From contig CACZLZ010000004.1 in the NCBI GenBank assembly GCA_902782145.1, positions 62,001-126,000 on the forward strand: 64,000 nucleotides of DNA, given 5' to 3'. Source of the DNA: an uncultured Aeromonadales bacterium. GTDB taxonomy: Bacteria > Pseudomonadota > Gammaproteobacteria > Enterobacterales > Succinivibrionaceae. Below are positions 1-8,278 of the stretch, piece by piece (position 1 is the first letter of the stretch; every line of letters begins with the position of its first letter). Both the position numbers and the translations under genes were made by a program. The notes beneath the pieces were generated by a model. That model saw only the letters and a program-made list of their open reading frames with translations, did not search any database and was not told the DNA's origin.

Positions 1-597
1 CTTGACGCCGATGACGCCGTAGGTGGTGTTAGCCTCGGAGACAGCGTAATCGATGTCAGCACGCAGGGTGTGCAGGGGGACACGGCCCTCACGGACCCAC
101 TCGGAACGGGCGATTTCAGCACCGCCAAGACGGCCGCTGACCTCAACCTTGATACCCTCGGCACCGGCGATGCGGGCGCTCTTGACAGCCTTCTTCATGG
201 CACGGCGGAACATAACCCGACGCTCAAGCTGCACGGCGATGTTGTCGGCCACCAGCTTGCTGTCCAGTTCAGGCTTGCTGATCTCGGTGACATTGATCTG
301 GGCTGCCACGCCGGCGATCTTAGCGATCTCCTTGCGGTGCTTCTCAATGTCCTTGCCCTGGTTGCCCCAGACGCTTCCGGGACGTGCAGTGCTGATGTTC
401 ACCTTGATGTTCTTGGCATAGCGCTCAATCTTGATGCGGGAGACCGCAAAGTCCTTGAGTGCTGAGGACAGATACTGACGGATCCGGTAGTCGGAAGCCA
501 GGTTCTTGGCGTAGTCCTTGCTGTTGGCAAACCAATTGGAGGTGAACTGCTTGGTGATGCCAAGGCGCATGCCGTTAGGATTAATTTTCTGACCCAT
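1..597 (-). CDS. rpsC: 30S ribosomal protein S3 (partial, cut by window edge)
   Basis: Translation starts [18 protein letters not shown] at 597 and stays open for 199 codons to the window edge, so the C-terminus (about 30-35 residues of a usual ~233) is missing. S3 sits on the 30S head near the mRNA entry site. The N-terminal part carries the KH-type RNA-binding region typical of S3 (for example [14 protein letters not shown] and the later [13 protein letters not shown] motif). It begins 3 bases after the rplV stop in the standard S10-operon order. The identification is secure; the end is simply outside the window. Confidence 0.97.
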   Translation of the reverse strand, partial: MGQKINPNGMRLGITKQFTSNWFANSKDYAKNLASDYRIRQYLSSALKDFAVSRIKIERYAKNIKVNISTARPGSVWGNQGKDIEKHRKEIAKIAGVAAQINVTEISKPELDSKLVADNIAVQLERRVMFRRAMKKAVKSARIAGAEGIKVEVSGRLGGAEIARSEWVREGRVPLHTLRADIDYAVSEANTTYGVIGVK

Positions 598-600
598 TTA

Positions 601-945
601 CTAACTCCTAGCCTCATCAGAAACAACTACGGTGATATGACATGTGCGCTTGAGGATCCGGTTGGCGCGGCCCTTGGCACGGGGCATGGTGCGCTTCATG
701 GTAGGTCCTTCATCGACCATAATTGTTGCAACCTTGAGGGCGTCAATGTCAGCACCCTGACCGTTGACGGCATTGGCCACAGCGGAGTTCAGCACCTTGT
801 AAACCAGGACAGCCGCACGGCGGGGGCTGAACCGGAGCAGGTTGAACGCATCCTCGACACGCATTCCCCGGACCTGGTTGGCAACCAGGCGCGCCTTCTG
901 GGCTGAAGAGCGGGCGGAACGATGAATTGCTCTTGCTTTGATCAT
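601..945 (-). CDS. rplV: 50S ribosomal protein L22
   Basis: 114 residues, close to the ~110 usual for L22. The N-terminal [20 protein letters not shown] segment and the C-terminal beta-hairpin region ([28 protein letters not shown]) are diagnostic; that hairpin lines the peptide exit tunnel and is where macrolide-resistance changes occur in other bacteria. It lies between rpsS (12 bases upstream) and rpsC (3 bases downstream), so it is translated from the S10 operon mRNA. Nothing unusual was seen. Confidence 0.98.
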   Translation of the reverse strand: MIKARAIHRSARSSAQKARLVANQVRGMRVEDAFNLLRFSPRRAAVLVYKVLNSAVANAVNGQGADIDALKVATIMVDEGPTMKRTMPRAKGRANRILKRTCHITVVVSDEARS

Positions 946-957
946 TTCATTTCCTCC

Positions 958-1233
958 TTACTTCTTCAAAGCCTTGTCGGCGGCATGGCCGCGGAACAGA
1001 CGGGTGGGGGCGAACTCGCCCAGCTTGTGGCCTACCATTTCGTCAGTGACGTATACGGGAACGTGCTGGCGACCATTATGGACAGCAATGGTCATTCCGA
1101 TCATGGTCGGGATGATCATGGAACGGCGGCTCCAGGTCTTGATGGGCTTCTTGTCGCCATTCTCCATTGCTTTCTCTACCTTCTTCAGCAAGTGCAGGTC
1201 AACGAAGGGACCTTTCTTGAGAGAACGTGGCAT
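958..1233 (-). CDS. rpsS: 30S ribosomal protein S19
   Basis: 91 residues starting [20 protein letters not shown], an almost invariant S19 opening, and ending in the [16 protein letters not shown] tail typical of the family. S19 binds 16S rRNA in the 30S head together with S13 near the A site. The length matches E. coli S19 (92). It lies 20 bases after rplB and 12 bases before rplV, in standard order. Confidence 0.98.
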   Translation of the reverse strand: MPRSLKKGPFVDLHLLKKVEKAMENGDKKPIKTWSRRSMIIPTMIGMTIAVHNGRQHVPVYVTDEMVGHKLGEFAPTRLFRGHAADKALKK

Positions 1234-1253
1234 GGTTTTACCTCTTAAATCTA

Positions 1254-2075
1254 TTACTTACTACGATGATGAACAATGTACTTCTCGGTACGCTTGTTCT
1301 TCCGGGTCTTGAATCCCTTGCACTTGGTACCCCAAGGAGATACCGGCTGAATGCCCTTGTTACGGCCTTCACCGCCGCCATGAGGGTGATCAATAGGATT
1401 CATGGACATGCCACGGACAGTGGGACGGACACCCAGCCATCTCTTGGCGCCGGCCTTGCCCAGCTGACGGAGCATATGCTCGGAGTTACCCACCTCGCCA
1501 ATGGTGGCGCGGCCGTCGGCCAGGACCTTTCTCATCTCGCCGGAGCGCAGACGGATGGTCACATAGGCGCCGTCACGGGCAACCAACTGTGCGAAGGCGC
1601 CGGCGGACCGGGCTAGTTGTGCGCCCTTGCCGGGGAACAGCTCAACAGCGTGAACAGTGGTGCCCACGGGAATGTTGCGCATGGGCAGAGTATTGCCGGT
1701 GCGGATGGGGGCATCGGATCCGGAAACAACCACGTCGCCGACCTTCAGGTCCTTGGGAGCCAGAATGTAACTACGCACGCCGTCCTCATAGCAGATAAGG
1801 GCGATGTTGGCGGATCTGTTGGGATCATACTCCAGACGCTCAACCTTGGCCTGAACGCCATCCTTGGCACGCTTGAAGTCCACCAGGCGGTAGAACTGCT
1901 TGTGTCCGCCGCCAATATGGCGGGTGGTGATGCGGCCGACGTTGTTGCGGCCACCGGTCTTGCCTTTCACCTCAGTGAGGGGCTTGAACGGAGATCCCTT
2001 GTGGAGATCAGGAGCCTTGACCTTGACTACATGACGGCGGCCGGCAGAGGTCGGCTTGCATTTGATAACAGTCAT
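1254..2075 (-). CDS. rplB: 50S ribosomal protein L2
   Basis: 273 residues, the same size as E. coli L2. Begins [19 protein letters not shown] and contains the conserved C-terminal [20 protein letters not shown] segment; its histidine (in HPHGG) lies near the peptidyl-transferase centre in known ribosomes. L2 is a primary 23S rRNA binder needed for subunit association. It sits between rplW (11 bases upstream) and rpsS. Normal in every respect. Confidence 0.98.
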   Translation of the reverse strand: MTVIKCKPTSAGRRHVVKVKAPDLHKGSPFKPLTEVKGKTGGRNNVGRITTRHIGGGHKQFYRLVDFKRAKDGVQAKVERLEYDPNRSANIALICYEDGVRSYILAPKDLKVGDVVVSGSDAPIRTGNTLPMRNIPVGTTVHAVELFPGKGAQLARSAGAFAQLVARDGAYVTIRLRSGEMRKVLADGRATIGEVGNSEHMLRQLGKAGAKRWLGVRPTVRGMSMNPIDHPHGGGEGRNKGIQPVSPWGTKCKGFKTRKNKRTEKYIVHHRSK

Positions 2076-2086
2076 TTCGTTCCCCC

Positions 2087-2407
2087 TTAATTCTCTAAGT
2101 TGAGGTTCTTCACAGCCTCATTAAGCTTCTCAGAGTCCTTGAGCTTAATGTAGGCCTTCTTCCAGCACTGAGTCTTGGCAATGCCGTAGCGAGTGCGGCG
2201 GGACTTGCCCAGGACATTGCTGGTGTTGACACTGACAACCTCAAGATCTTTGAAGGTCAGCTCAACAGCAGCCTTGATGTCCTTCTTGCTTGCCTTGGGT
2301 GACACCTTGAGCACCATCATGGTCCCGTCAATCTGGCTCAGGCGGAAAACCTTGTCAGAAATATGGGAGGTGCGGATCACATCATACAGGTATTCGTTGC
2401 GGTTCAT
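2087..2407 (-). CDS. rplW: 50S ribosomal protein L23
   Basis: 106 residues beginning [21 protein letters not shown], with the L23 core motif ([21 protein letters not shown] and the [19 protein letters not shown] loop). L23 forms the docking site for trigger factor and SRP at the tunnel exit. The start codon overlaps the rplD stop by 4 bases (ATGA), suggesting translational coupling with L4. It belongs to the S10 operon. Confidence 0.97.
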   Translation of the reverse strand: MNRNEYLYDVIRTSHISDKVFRLSQIDGTMMVLKVSPKASKKDIKAAVELTFKDLEVVSVNTSNVLGKSRRTRYGIAKTQCWKKAYIKLKDSEKLNEAVKNLNLEN

Positions 2408-3012
2408 AACTTAAGAGACTCCTCTACTTCCTTCACGGCGTCCGCGGTGATCAGCACCTTGTCAAAACGGATGAGGCTGACAGGATCAATGCCCTTAACG
2501 TCACGCACATCAACCTTGTACAGGTTTCTGGCGGAAAGGAACAGATTGGCGTCCACATCCTTCTTGATGATGAGAACATCGCTGAGCTGCATGTCCTTAA
2601 GCTTCTTTACCAGCTCCTTGGTCTTGGGCTGCTCAACGGAGAAATCGTTGACCACCACCAGGCGGTCCTGGCGTAGCAGCTCGGAGAAGATGCTCTGCAG
2701 GGCAACACGGTACATTTTGCGGTTGACCTTCTGGCTGTGATCCTGGGGCCGGGCAGCGAAGGTGACACCACCGCCTCTCCACAGAGGGGAGCGGATGCTG
2801 CCGGCGCGGGCGCGGCCGGTGCCCTTCTGGTTCCAGGGCTTTTTGCCGCCGCCGGAAACCTCGGAGCGGTTCTTCTGCTTGCGGGAACCCTGGCGGGCGC
2901 AGTTGTTGTAGGCGACAACCACCTGGTGGATCAGAGCCTCATTGTACTCACGGTTGAAAGTGGTTTCTGAAACCTGAAGAGCACCCTGGGTGTCTTTCAA
3001 AATTAATTCCAT
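2404..3012 (-). CDS. rplD: 50S ribosomal protein L4
   Basis: 202 residues from the ATG at 3012 ([19 protein letters not shown]). I prefer this start over an ATG 18 bases upstream because it matches E. coli L4 and has an AGGAGA ribosome site just before it. Motifs [36 protein letters not shown] and [11 protein letters not shown] are diagnostic. L4 is an rRNA-binding protein and, in E. coli, the autogenous repressor of this operon acting on the S10 leader; conservation of that loop here is inferred, not shown. It overlaps rplW by 4 bases. Confidence 0.97.
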   Translation of the reverse strand: MELILKDTQGALQVSETTFNREYNEALIHQVVVAYNNCARQGSRKQKNRSEVSGGGKKPWNQKGTGRARAGSIRSPLWRGGGVTFAARPQDHSQKVNRKMYRVALQSIFSELLRQDRLVVVNDFSVEQPKTKELVKKLKDMQLSDVLIIKKDVDANLFLSARNLYKVDVRDVKGIDPVSLIRFDKVLITADAVKEVEESLKL

Positions 3013-3029
3013 TGTCTTCTCCTGAGGCA

Positions 3030-3668
3030 TTAAACTCTAACGGCCGGTTTTACAATGATGTTGCCGTTGATGGCTCCGGGAACGGCACCCTTGACCAGCA
3101 GAAGATTGCGCTCGGCGTCCACACGGACAACCTCGAGGCTCTGGACAGTGGTGGTGACAGCGCCCAGATGGCCTGCCATGGTCTTGCCCTTGAACACGCG
3201 GCCCGGGGTCTGGTTCTGACCGGTGGAGCCGGGAACACGGTGGGACCGGGAGTTACCGTGGGTCATGTCCTGGGTGCGGAAGTTCCATCTCTTGACGGTG
3301 CCCGCAAAGCCCTTGCCCTTGGAGATGCCGGTGACATCAACTTTCTTGACGTCGTTGAAAAGCTCAACCTTCACCTCAGCGCCGGCCTTGTAGGACTCGA
3401 TCTCAGACTCGCTGAGACGGAATTCCCACAGTCCACGGCCGGCCTCAACACCGGCCTTCTTGAAATGGCCGATTTCCGGCTTGGTGAGACGGCTGGTCTT
3501 CACAGTGCCGGTGGTCACCTGGACGGCGTTGTAGCCGTCGGTTTCGGTGGTCTTGACCTGAGTGACGCGGTTCGCCTCAACTTCGATAACAGTCACAGGA
3601 ATTGATACGCCCTCGGGTGTGAACACGCGGGTCATACCAACTTTGCGGCCGATTAAACCGATAGACAT
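3030..3668 (-). CDS. rplC: 50S ribosomal protein L3
   Basis: 212 residues (E. coli 209) starting [20 protein letters not shown]. The stretch [22 protein letters not shown] followed by the [21 protein letters not shown] region is the L3 signature around the methylated glutamine and the loop that reaches the peptidyl-transferase centre. It lies 19 bases after rpsJ and 17 before rplD, in the usual order. No anomalies. Confidence 0.98.
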   Translation of the reverse strand: MSIGLIGRKVGMTRVFTPEGVSIPVTVIEVEANRVTQVKTTETDGYNAVQVTTGTVKTSRLTKPEIGHFKKAGVEAGRGLWEFRLSESEIESYKAGAEVKVELFNDVKKVDVTGISKGKGFAGTVKRWNFRTQDMTHGNSRSHRVPGSTGQNQTPGRVFKGKTMAGHLGAVTTTVQSLEVVRVDAERNLLLVKGAVPGAINGNIIVKPAVRV

Positions 3669-3687
3669 TTGTTTTTACCTCTTCCCA

Positions 3688-4002
3688 TTAATCTAAGCGG
3701 ATCTGAACTTCCACACCTGCGGACAGGTCAAGCCTCATTAAGGCCTCCACAGTTTGCTCGGTGGGCTGAACGATATCAATCAAACGCTTGTGGGTACGGA
3801 TTTCATACTGATCACGCGCATCTTTGTTCACGTGGGGAGAAATCAGTACGGTGAAACGCTCCTTGCGGGTGGGCAGCGGGATGGGTCCGCGCACCCTTGC
3901 GCCGGAAGTTTTAGCAGTGTTGACAATTTCCGCGGTGGACTGATCGATCAGACGATGATCGAAAGCCTTCAGGCGGATCCTGATCCTTTGGTTCTGCTGC
4001 AT
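3688..4002 (-). CDS. rpsJ: 30S ribosomal protein S10 / NusE
   Basis: 104 residues, [21 protein letters not shown] onward, nearly identical in layout to E. coli S10 (103). It includes the full ribosome-binding loop (about residues 45-68, ending [10 protein letters not shown]). S10 has two known jobs: assembly of the 30S head, and, as NusE with NusB, rRNA and phage transcription antitermination and coupling through NusG. First gene of the operon, with a leader of about 165 bases. A divergent paralogue lacking the loop is encoded about 215 bases upstream on the same strand (see 4216-4533). Confidence 0.98.
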   Translation of the reverse strand: MQQNQRIRIRLKAFDHRLIDQSTAEIVNTAKTSGARVRGPIPLPTRKERFTVLISPHVNKDARDQYEIRTHKRLIDIVQPTEQTVEALMRLDLSAGVEVQIRLD

Positions 4003-4168
4003 AATAGCCAGAGCTCCTGATGGTTAAAGAACAATAAGAAAGTCACGACTCAGGCCCATCTTTTCCCGATGGCCAAGCTGTGACAATCCCGAACGAACCC
4101 CTCATATCGAGGAGATTTTTACAACGGTTTTGCTAAGCCGTACAAAAACTGTGCATTCCTCAGAATGC
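4003..4168 (-). promoter_or_regulatory. S10 operon leader RNA
   Basis: The transcript upstream of rpsJ contains several short dyads read from the sequence: GCATTC-loop-GAATGC (4153-4168, at the expected 5' end), ACGG/CCGT near 4130, CCTC/GAGG near 4105, and GGCCATC/GATGGGCC (4053-4074, one bulged G). E. coli has a long S10 leader with hairpins bound by L4 that control attenuation and translation. A similar role is plausible, but I see no obvious U-run attenuator. Confidence 0.5.
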
Positions 4169-4174
4169 CCGCTA

Positions 4175-4202
4175 ATTATATATGATCCAGGTCCCAGTGC
4201 AA
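4175..4202 (-). promoter_or_regulatory. Sigma-70 promoter of the S10 operon
   Basis: On the minus strand TTGCAC (4202-4197) and a perfect TATAAT (4180-4175) are separated by 16 bases. Transcription would start near 4168. The -35 lies only about 14 bases beyond the stop of the S10-like gene, so the two transcription units are packed back to back. Confidence 0.75.
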
Positions 4203-4215
4203 GAAAAATTTGCGG

Positions 4216-4533
4216 TCAGTCACGGAACAGCCGGACGGCCACATCCTTAGACAGGTTCATGCGGTCAAGACAGGCGGCAGTCTCCGGGGCAGGAAGCACC
4301 CGGATCCGGCGGCGGAAGTGGAGAACCTCATCCTTGTAGAAGTTCTTCTGCAGGATGGGGCCCAGGATCCCGGCGCCGCTCTCCCGGAGGATCCGGACCA
4401 GATCCGCCACGCTCAGATCAATGATCCGTCGGTCTGCCGAGCTGAGATCAATGACAAAGCTTTCCTCTTCAGGGCTCTTCTCCTTGGCGCCCCTTCCCTT
4501 GGCCGGGGCGGTTTCGTTGTCCAGAGCAGTCAT
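4216..4533 (-). CDS. Divergent S10/NusE paralogue lacking the ribosome-binding loop
   Basis: 105 residues from the ATG at 4533, chosen because a GGAGGAG site ends 6 bases before it (upstream in-frame ATGs at 4548 and 4539 are less well placed). After a charged ~28-residue N-terminal tail, the segment IDLSSADRRIIDLSVADLV...GAGILGPI aligns without gaps to S10 residues 9-41 (15 of 33 identical). The last 27 residues (RVLPAPETAACLDRM...) align to S10 78-104 (10 of 27 identical). Between them 18 residues are missing, corresponding to about S10 43-63, the loop that reaches into the ribosome. An engineered loop deletion of E. coli S10 is known to keep NusB binding and antitermination, so this looks like a NusE-only protein; that function is inference. 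It lies 27 bases after argH and just before the rpsJ promoter, in tandem with rpsJ, consistent with an old tandem duplication. Confidence 0.85.
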   Translation of the reverse strand: MTALDNETAPAKGRGAKEKSPEEESFVIDLSSADRRIIDLSVADLVRILRESGAGILGPILQKNFYKDEVLHFRRRIRVLPAPETAACLDRMNLSKDVAVRLFRD

Positions 4534-4560
4534 GTTCATCTCCTCCATACCACCAGGGAC

Positions 4561-5949
4561 TCAGTCCGCCACGTCCATTGCCAAGTGCTTCCGCATCCAG
4601 GCAATGGCGGCGTCCACCTGCTCCGGAGCCACGCCACCCTTAGCTGCGCGCTTGGACAGGGCTGACTTCACATCCAGGCACGGATACACATCCTCGCCGA
4701 TGACCGGGCTGACCTTTCTGAACTCCTCCAGGGAGAGCCCCTCTAGGGGGAGGCTCCGGCCGATGGCGTAGACCACCAGCTCGCCCACCAGGTGGTGGGC
4801 CTCCCGGAAGGGAACGCCCCGGGACACCAGGTAGTCAGCCAGTTCTGTGGCATTGGAATAGCCGCCCTTTGCCGCATCCAGTGTCCGCTCCCGGCGGATC
4901 TTCATGTCCTCCAGCACCAGGGCGCACATGTCAAGGCAGTCATGCCAGGTGTCCAGGGCATCGAACAGCCCCTCCTTGTCCTCCTGCATGTCCTTGTCAT
5001 AGGCCAGGGGGAGTGCCTTGAGGGTGGTGAGAATGCCGGTGAGGGCGCCGTAGACCCGTCCGGTCTTGCCCCGCACCAGCTCCAGGGCGTCAGGGTTCTT
5101 CTTCTGGGGCATCAGGGAGGAGCCGGAGGTCACCCGATCGGAGAGTTCCACAAAGGCGGACTCCCCGGAGTTGTAGATGATGAGATCCTCGGCGAAGCGG
5201 GACAGGTGCATCATGGAAATGGAGGCGCAGCTGAGGAGCTCGGCCACATGATCCCGGTCAGACACCGAGTCCAAGCTGTTCCGGGTGGCCTCCTCAAAGC
5301 CCAGCTCCCGGGCCAGGGCATCCCGATCCACGGGATAGGCGGTGCCGGCCAGGGCGCCGCTGCCCAGGGGACAGCGGTTCATGAGCCTCACGGCGTTGTC
5401 CAGCCGGATCCAGTCCCGATCCAGCATCTCGGCATAGGCCAGGGCCCAGTGGGCGAAAACCACAGGCTGGGCCCGCTGGAGATGGGTGTAGCCGGGCATG
5501 ATCACGTCCCGGAACTCAGCGGCGGTGTCAACCAGCCGGCGCTGCAGACCACGGATGGAGTCTGCCAGCACTGCAGCCTGGGCCCGGCACCACAGCTTGA
5601 GATCCGTGGCTACCTGGTCATTGCGGCTTCTGCCGGTGTGGAGCTTCTTGCCCAGATCCCCCACCCGGTCAATCAGGAGGCTCTCCACATAGGAGTGGAT
5701 ATCCTCAAAGTCCGCACCGGCAATGCTCGCGGGATCCCTGACCACCTCCTCCTGGAGATCCTTCAGGGCGGCCACCAGGGCATCATGCTCGGCGGGGGTG
5801 ATGATCCCCACAGAGGCAATGGCGCCGGCCCAGCTGATGGATCCTTGGATATCCTGCTCCGCCATGCGGTAGTCAAATCTCAGGGAATCATTGAACGCCC
5901 TGAACCGCGCATCGGCTTCCTGTGTAAAACGACCGCCCCAAAGTGCCAT
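4561..5949 (-). CDS. argH: Argininosuccinate lyase
   Basis: 462 residues starting MALWGGRF at 5949 (GAGG site 7 bases upstream; a TTG two codons earlier is less likely). Cleaves argininosuccinate to arginine and fumarate, the last step of arginine synthesis, in the cytosol as a tetramer. The superfamily signature [12 protein letters not shown] with its catalytic serine loop, the [13 protein letters not shown] motif and the TPLQ-like [11 protein letters not shown] segment are all present. It is the free-standing form, not fused to argA as in some Vibrio and Shewanella. It is separated from argG by an inserted ATPase gene, and the S10-like gene follows 27 bases downstream. Confidence 0.97.
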   Translation of the reverse strand: MALWGGRFTQEADARFRAFNDSLRFDYRMAEQDIQGSISWAGAIASVGIITPAEHDALVAALKDLQEEVVRDPASIAGADFEDIHSYVESLLIDRVGDLGKKLHTGRSRNDQVATDLKLWCRAQAAVLADSIRGLQRRLVDTAAEFRDVIMPGYTHLQRAQPVVFAHWALAYAEMLDRDWIRLDNAVRLMNRCPLGSGALAGTAYPVDRDALARELGFEEATRNSLDSVSDRDHVAELLSCASISMMHLSRFAEDLIIYNSGESAFVELSDRVTSGSSLMPQKKNPDALELVRGKTGRVYGALTGILTTLKALPLAYDKDMQEDKEGLFDALDTWHDCLDMCALVLEDMKIRRERTLDAAKGGYSNATELADYLVSRGVPFREAHHLVGELVVYAIGRSLPLEGLSLEEFRKVSPVIGEDVYPCLDVKSALSKRAAKGGVAPEQVDAAIAWMRKHLAMDVAD

Positions 5950-6257
5950 GTTCAAACCTCATGCTGAAAACTGACGCCATTATACTTGAAATGGGAGATC
6001 AGTCACAGCATGGATGGATCCACAGGATCAGGGGGAGCCGGGTGATGTGCCCGGATCGGGATGTGCCCTGCCACCGGACAGTCTGACCGGCGTCAGCAGG
6101 GAAGATCGAAGATCAGAGATGAACCAGCCGGGACTGAGCATCCCGACGCGGCCATTCCCTTCCCTTCCCTTCCCTTCCCTTCCCTTCACTTCACTTCCAT
6201 TCCCTGCCCCGGAGCCGCGGGGCTGTCGCTCCTGCGCCCGGCGCTGCCGGATCCAGC
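5950..6257. other. Intergenic region upstream of argH
   Basis: 308 bases between the ATPase stop and the argH start. It contains the pentanucleotide array at 6155-6204 and many GATC-containing short palindromes. I see no convincing -10/-35 pair for argH, and no coding sequence that I trust. Confidence 0.6.
6155..6204. repeat. Pentanucleotide tandem repeat (TTCCC)n
   Basis: Ten consecutive 5-base units: six perfect TTCCC (6155-6184), two TTCAC, one TTCCA, one TTCCC. The tract lies about 205 bases upstream of the argH start codon and 50 bases after the ATPase stop. A homopurine/homopyrimidine run like this is prone to slippage. Confidence 0.95.
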
Positions 6258-7715
6258 TCAGCGGCACTCCGCCAGATCCTCCAGGTTCACCAGACGGATG
6301 CTGCTGTTCCGGGCGGCCTCCTTCTCCAGATCCGGCGTAAAGCCCTGGCCGGAGAAGAGGCAATAGAACCTTTGCCCCTCTGCCCCCACAGAGGCCCTTT
6401 CCGCAGTCCGAAAGTAGTCCTCCAGGCCCAGAGGACCGCCACAGTACCTGGCCACCCCGGCCAGGCAGCTGTCCCCGCCAGGAGCAATACCCAGGATCTG
6501 GATCTCACCCTCGTCATCAGGATCCTGGGAGGACTCCCCGCAGTCGGATCCCGGGATCCGGGGCCACCGGCTGCCCAGTTCCCCGAAGGTCACGGGAAGG
6601 CTCCCCTCGTCCCGTTTGATCACCAGGTACTCCCGGCACACATTTTCAAAGATCTGCTCAAGATAGGCTCCCATGGCTGGCCGGATCTCCTGCTCCAGGA
6701 TCGCCGCTGCCTCCCCACGCTCCAGACGGGACACGTTCCGGAACAGAAAGTAATACCAGAAGCGCAGGAAATTGTCGCTGAAGCGGAACTCCGCCCGGCC
6801 CGGGGGAAGGCGTCCGGCCTTCAGCTCTCCCACACAGGGGAGCCGCCGGACATGCTCCAGAAAGCCCAGGTTCCGCAGATAGACACTGGTCTTGGCGGTG
6901 TCCGCGGTGACGGAGAGCCTCCGGCTGAGCTCACACAGCCTGCCGCTGCCCCGAGCCAGGGCCTCTAGAATGAAGTTGTAGGTGGCCAGTTCCCTGAGCT
7001 CGCCCCGGAGCACGAACTCGGGCTCCCCGAACAGAAAGGAGTCCCGGGTGAGCAGGTGCCGCAAAAGGTTCTCCTCCAGGGGCAGATCCGGCTCAAACTG
7101 CTTCAGATACCGGGGGGATCCTCCCAGCACACCGAAGACGGCCAGCTGATCATCATAGGAATAATCCGGAAAGAACTGCCGGACGGAATAAAAGCCCAGG
7201 GGGCCCAGATGGATGCTCCCGGTGAGGATCTTGGCCAGGGGCAGATCCGGGGCCAGCATTTTCTGCTGGATCTGGCTCACCTGGCTGCCGGCCAGGATCA
7301 GCATGATGTTGGCACCCGCCAGTTTCTTCTTCCAGGCGGCGACCAGTGCCGGCACCGCATCGGGGCAGTTCCGGAACATCAGGGGGAAATCCTCAAGGAT
7401 CACCACCAGCCTCTGCCGGGATCCGGCAAGATCCCCCAGGGCGGCAAAGGCCTCCTCCCAGTCCCCGTGTCCCGTATGGCGGCGGCAGGCGGAGTTCTCC
7501 GGCCGTCCCAGAACTGCGCCGGTGAAACGCCGGTAGATCTCAAAGTCCGGCAGATCAGGACAGTCAAAGGTGACACTCTGCTTCCCCTGGGCAAAATGCT
7601 CCAACAGGGCCGTCTTCCCCAGGCGCCTCCGTCCCCAGAGGAACACCAGCTGGCCGCCAGAGGCGGCATATTTCTCCTCCAGAAGCCCAAGTTCACGTTC
7701 TCTTCCCACAAACAT
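6258..7715 (-). CDS. ATPase of the ATPase_2/DUF234 family
   Basis: 485 residues with ATG at 7715 and a GGAGG site 6 bases upstream. N-terminal STAND/AAA-like ATPase: FVGRERELGLLEE opening, Walker A GRRRLGKT (residues 28-35), Walker B LVVILED (103-109) and the GGSPRYL motif typical of this archaeal-type ATPase family. A winged-helix segment follows, then a C-terminal DUF234-like domain. Relatives end in a PD-(D/E)XK nuclease-like core (E-I-D ... G-E-x-K). Here the equivalent stretch reads GEIQILGI ... AGVARYCGG, so the catalytic Asp and the ExK pair appear lost. Function of the family is unknown. The gene interrupts argG-argH and has its own ribosome site, which suggests an acquired gene. Confidence 0.85.
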   Translation of the reverse strand: MFVGRERELGLLEEKYAASGGQLVFLWGRRRLGKTALLEHFAQGKQSVTFDCPDLPDFEIYRRFTGAVLGRPENSACRRHTGHGDWEEAFAALGDLAGSRQRLVVILEDFPLMFRNCPDAVPALVAAWKKKLAGANIMLILAGSQVSQIQQKMLAPDLPLAKILTGSIHLGPLGFYSVRQFFPDYSYDDQLAVFGVLGGSPRYLKQFEPDLPLEENLLRHLLTRDSFLFGEPEFVLRGELRELATYNFILEALARGSGRLCELSRRLSVTADTAKTSVYLRNLGFLEHVRRLPCVGELKAGRLPPGRAEFRFSDNFLRFWYYFLFRNVSRLERGEAAAILEQEIRPAMGAYLEQIFENVCREYLVIKRDEGSLPVTFGELGSRWPRIPGSDCGESSQDPDDEGEIQILGIAPGGDSCLAGVARYCGGPLGLEDYFRTAERASVGAEGQRFYCLFSGQGFTPDLEKEAARNSSIRLVNLEDLAECR

Positions 7716-8215
7716 AAGGCGCCTCCGGCATCATATAACTGTAACAGGATATAATTTAGCACATTTGATCATTTTATCAACAGGTACAGTCCACAAATTC
7801 AGAAAATTCTCCGGATCACCGGGATCATTCTTCCAGTCTGCACCCATAAGTCAGATCAGCAGGCTATACGGAGTCGGAACTGCGGGGTTCTCCGGTAACA
7901 GATACAGCCATGGGGAGTATGATGCCGTAAATCCAGGAGTACGCCATTATCCAAGACTAGCATGTTAGTCAAAGCACTTAACCGGTGCTCCGATGGCGTC
8001 TTACTGTGGTGATCAGGCAATCTGCCAGAACAATGAGCAAATAGAGTCAGTCAGATGGGAGGGATCAGAAGAAAGGGAGGGGAAGGGTGCCGGGTGGTGT
8101 GAGTTATGACCGGACGGCAGTGACGGAGGTGGGCAGGACAATCCAGGACAGTTCGGTGCCCCGGGGCCAGGGGAAGCTATCAGTGGAGTTTGCGGCCGGG
8201 ACTGCTGACAAAACA
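7716..8215. other. Intergenic region between argG and the ATPase gene
   Basis: About 500 bases. The part at 7740-7800 is clearly richer in A+T than its surroundings and probably holds the ATPase promoter (a TTGATA-like -35 on the minus strand near 7778, with AAATTA/TAAATT-like -10 options about 17 bases on). A GACTA/TAGTC dyad lies at 7954-7970. No gene recognised. Confidence 0.45.
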
Positions 8216-8232
8216 GGGGAGCACAGCTCCCC
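8216..8232 (-). terminator. Probable rho-independent terminator after argG
   Basis: Perfect 7-base stem GGGGAGC/GCTCCCC with a 3-base loop; on the minus strand it is followed by TGTTTTG. It lies 47 bases past the argG stop and separates argCBFG from the ATPase gene. Confidence 0.65.
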
Positions 8233-8252
8233 CTTAAAATCACAGTCTGACC

Positions 8253-8270
8253 CATGCCCCACAGGGCATG
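8253..8270 (-). other. Second hairpin directly after argG
   Basis: Perfect CATGCCC/GGGCATG stem with a 4-base loop, 9 bases past the argG stop, without a T-run. It may protect the 3' end of the mRNA or act together with the terminator at 8216-8232. Confidence 0.5.
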
Positions 8271-8278
8271 CAAGCTGA

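Noticed and set aside
4534..4548. Longer start (ATG at 4548 or 4539) for the S10-like gene
   Set aside because: These ATGs overlap or abut the GGAGGAG site, which is correctly spaced only for the ATG at 4533.
6014..6366. Overlapping frames of 100-110 codons on both strands across the TTCCC tract
   Set aside because: They are low-complexity translations of the repeat; no ribosome sites and no similarity to known proteins.
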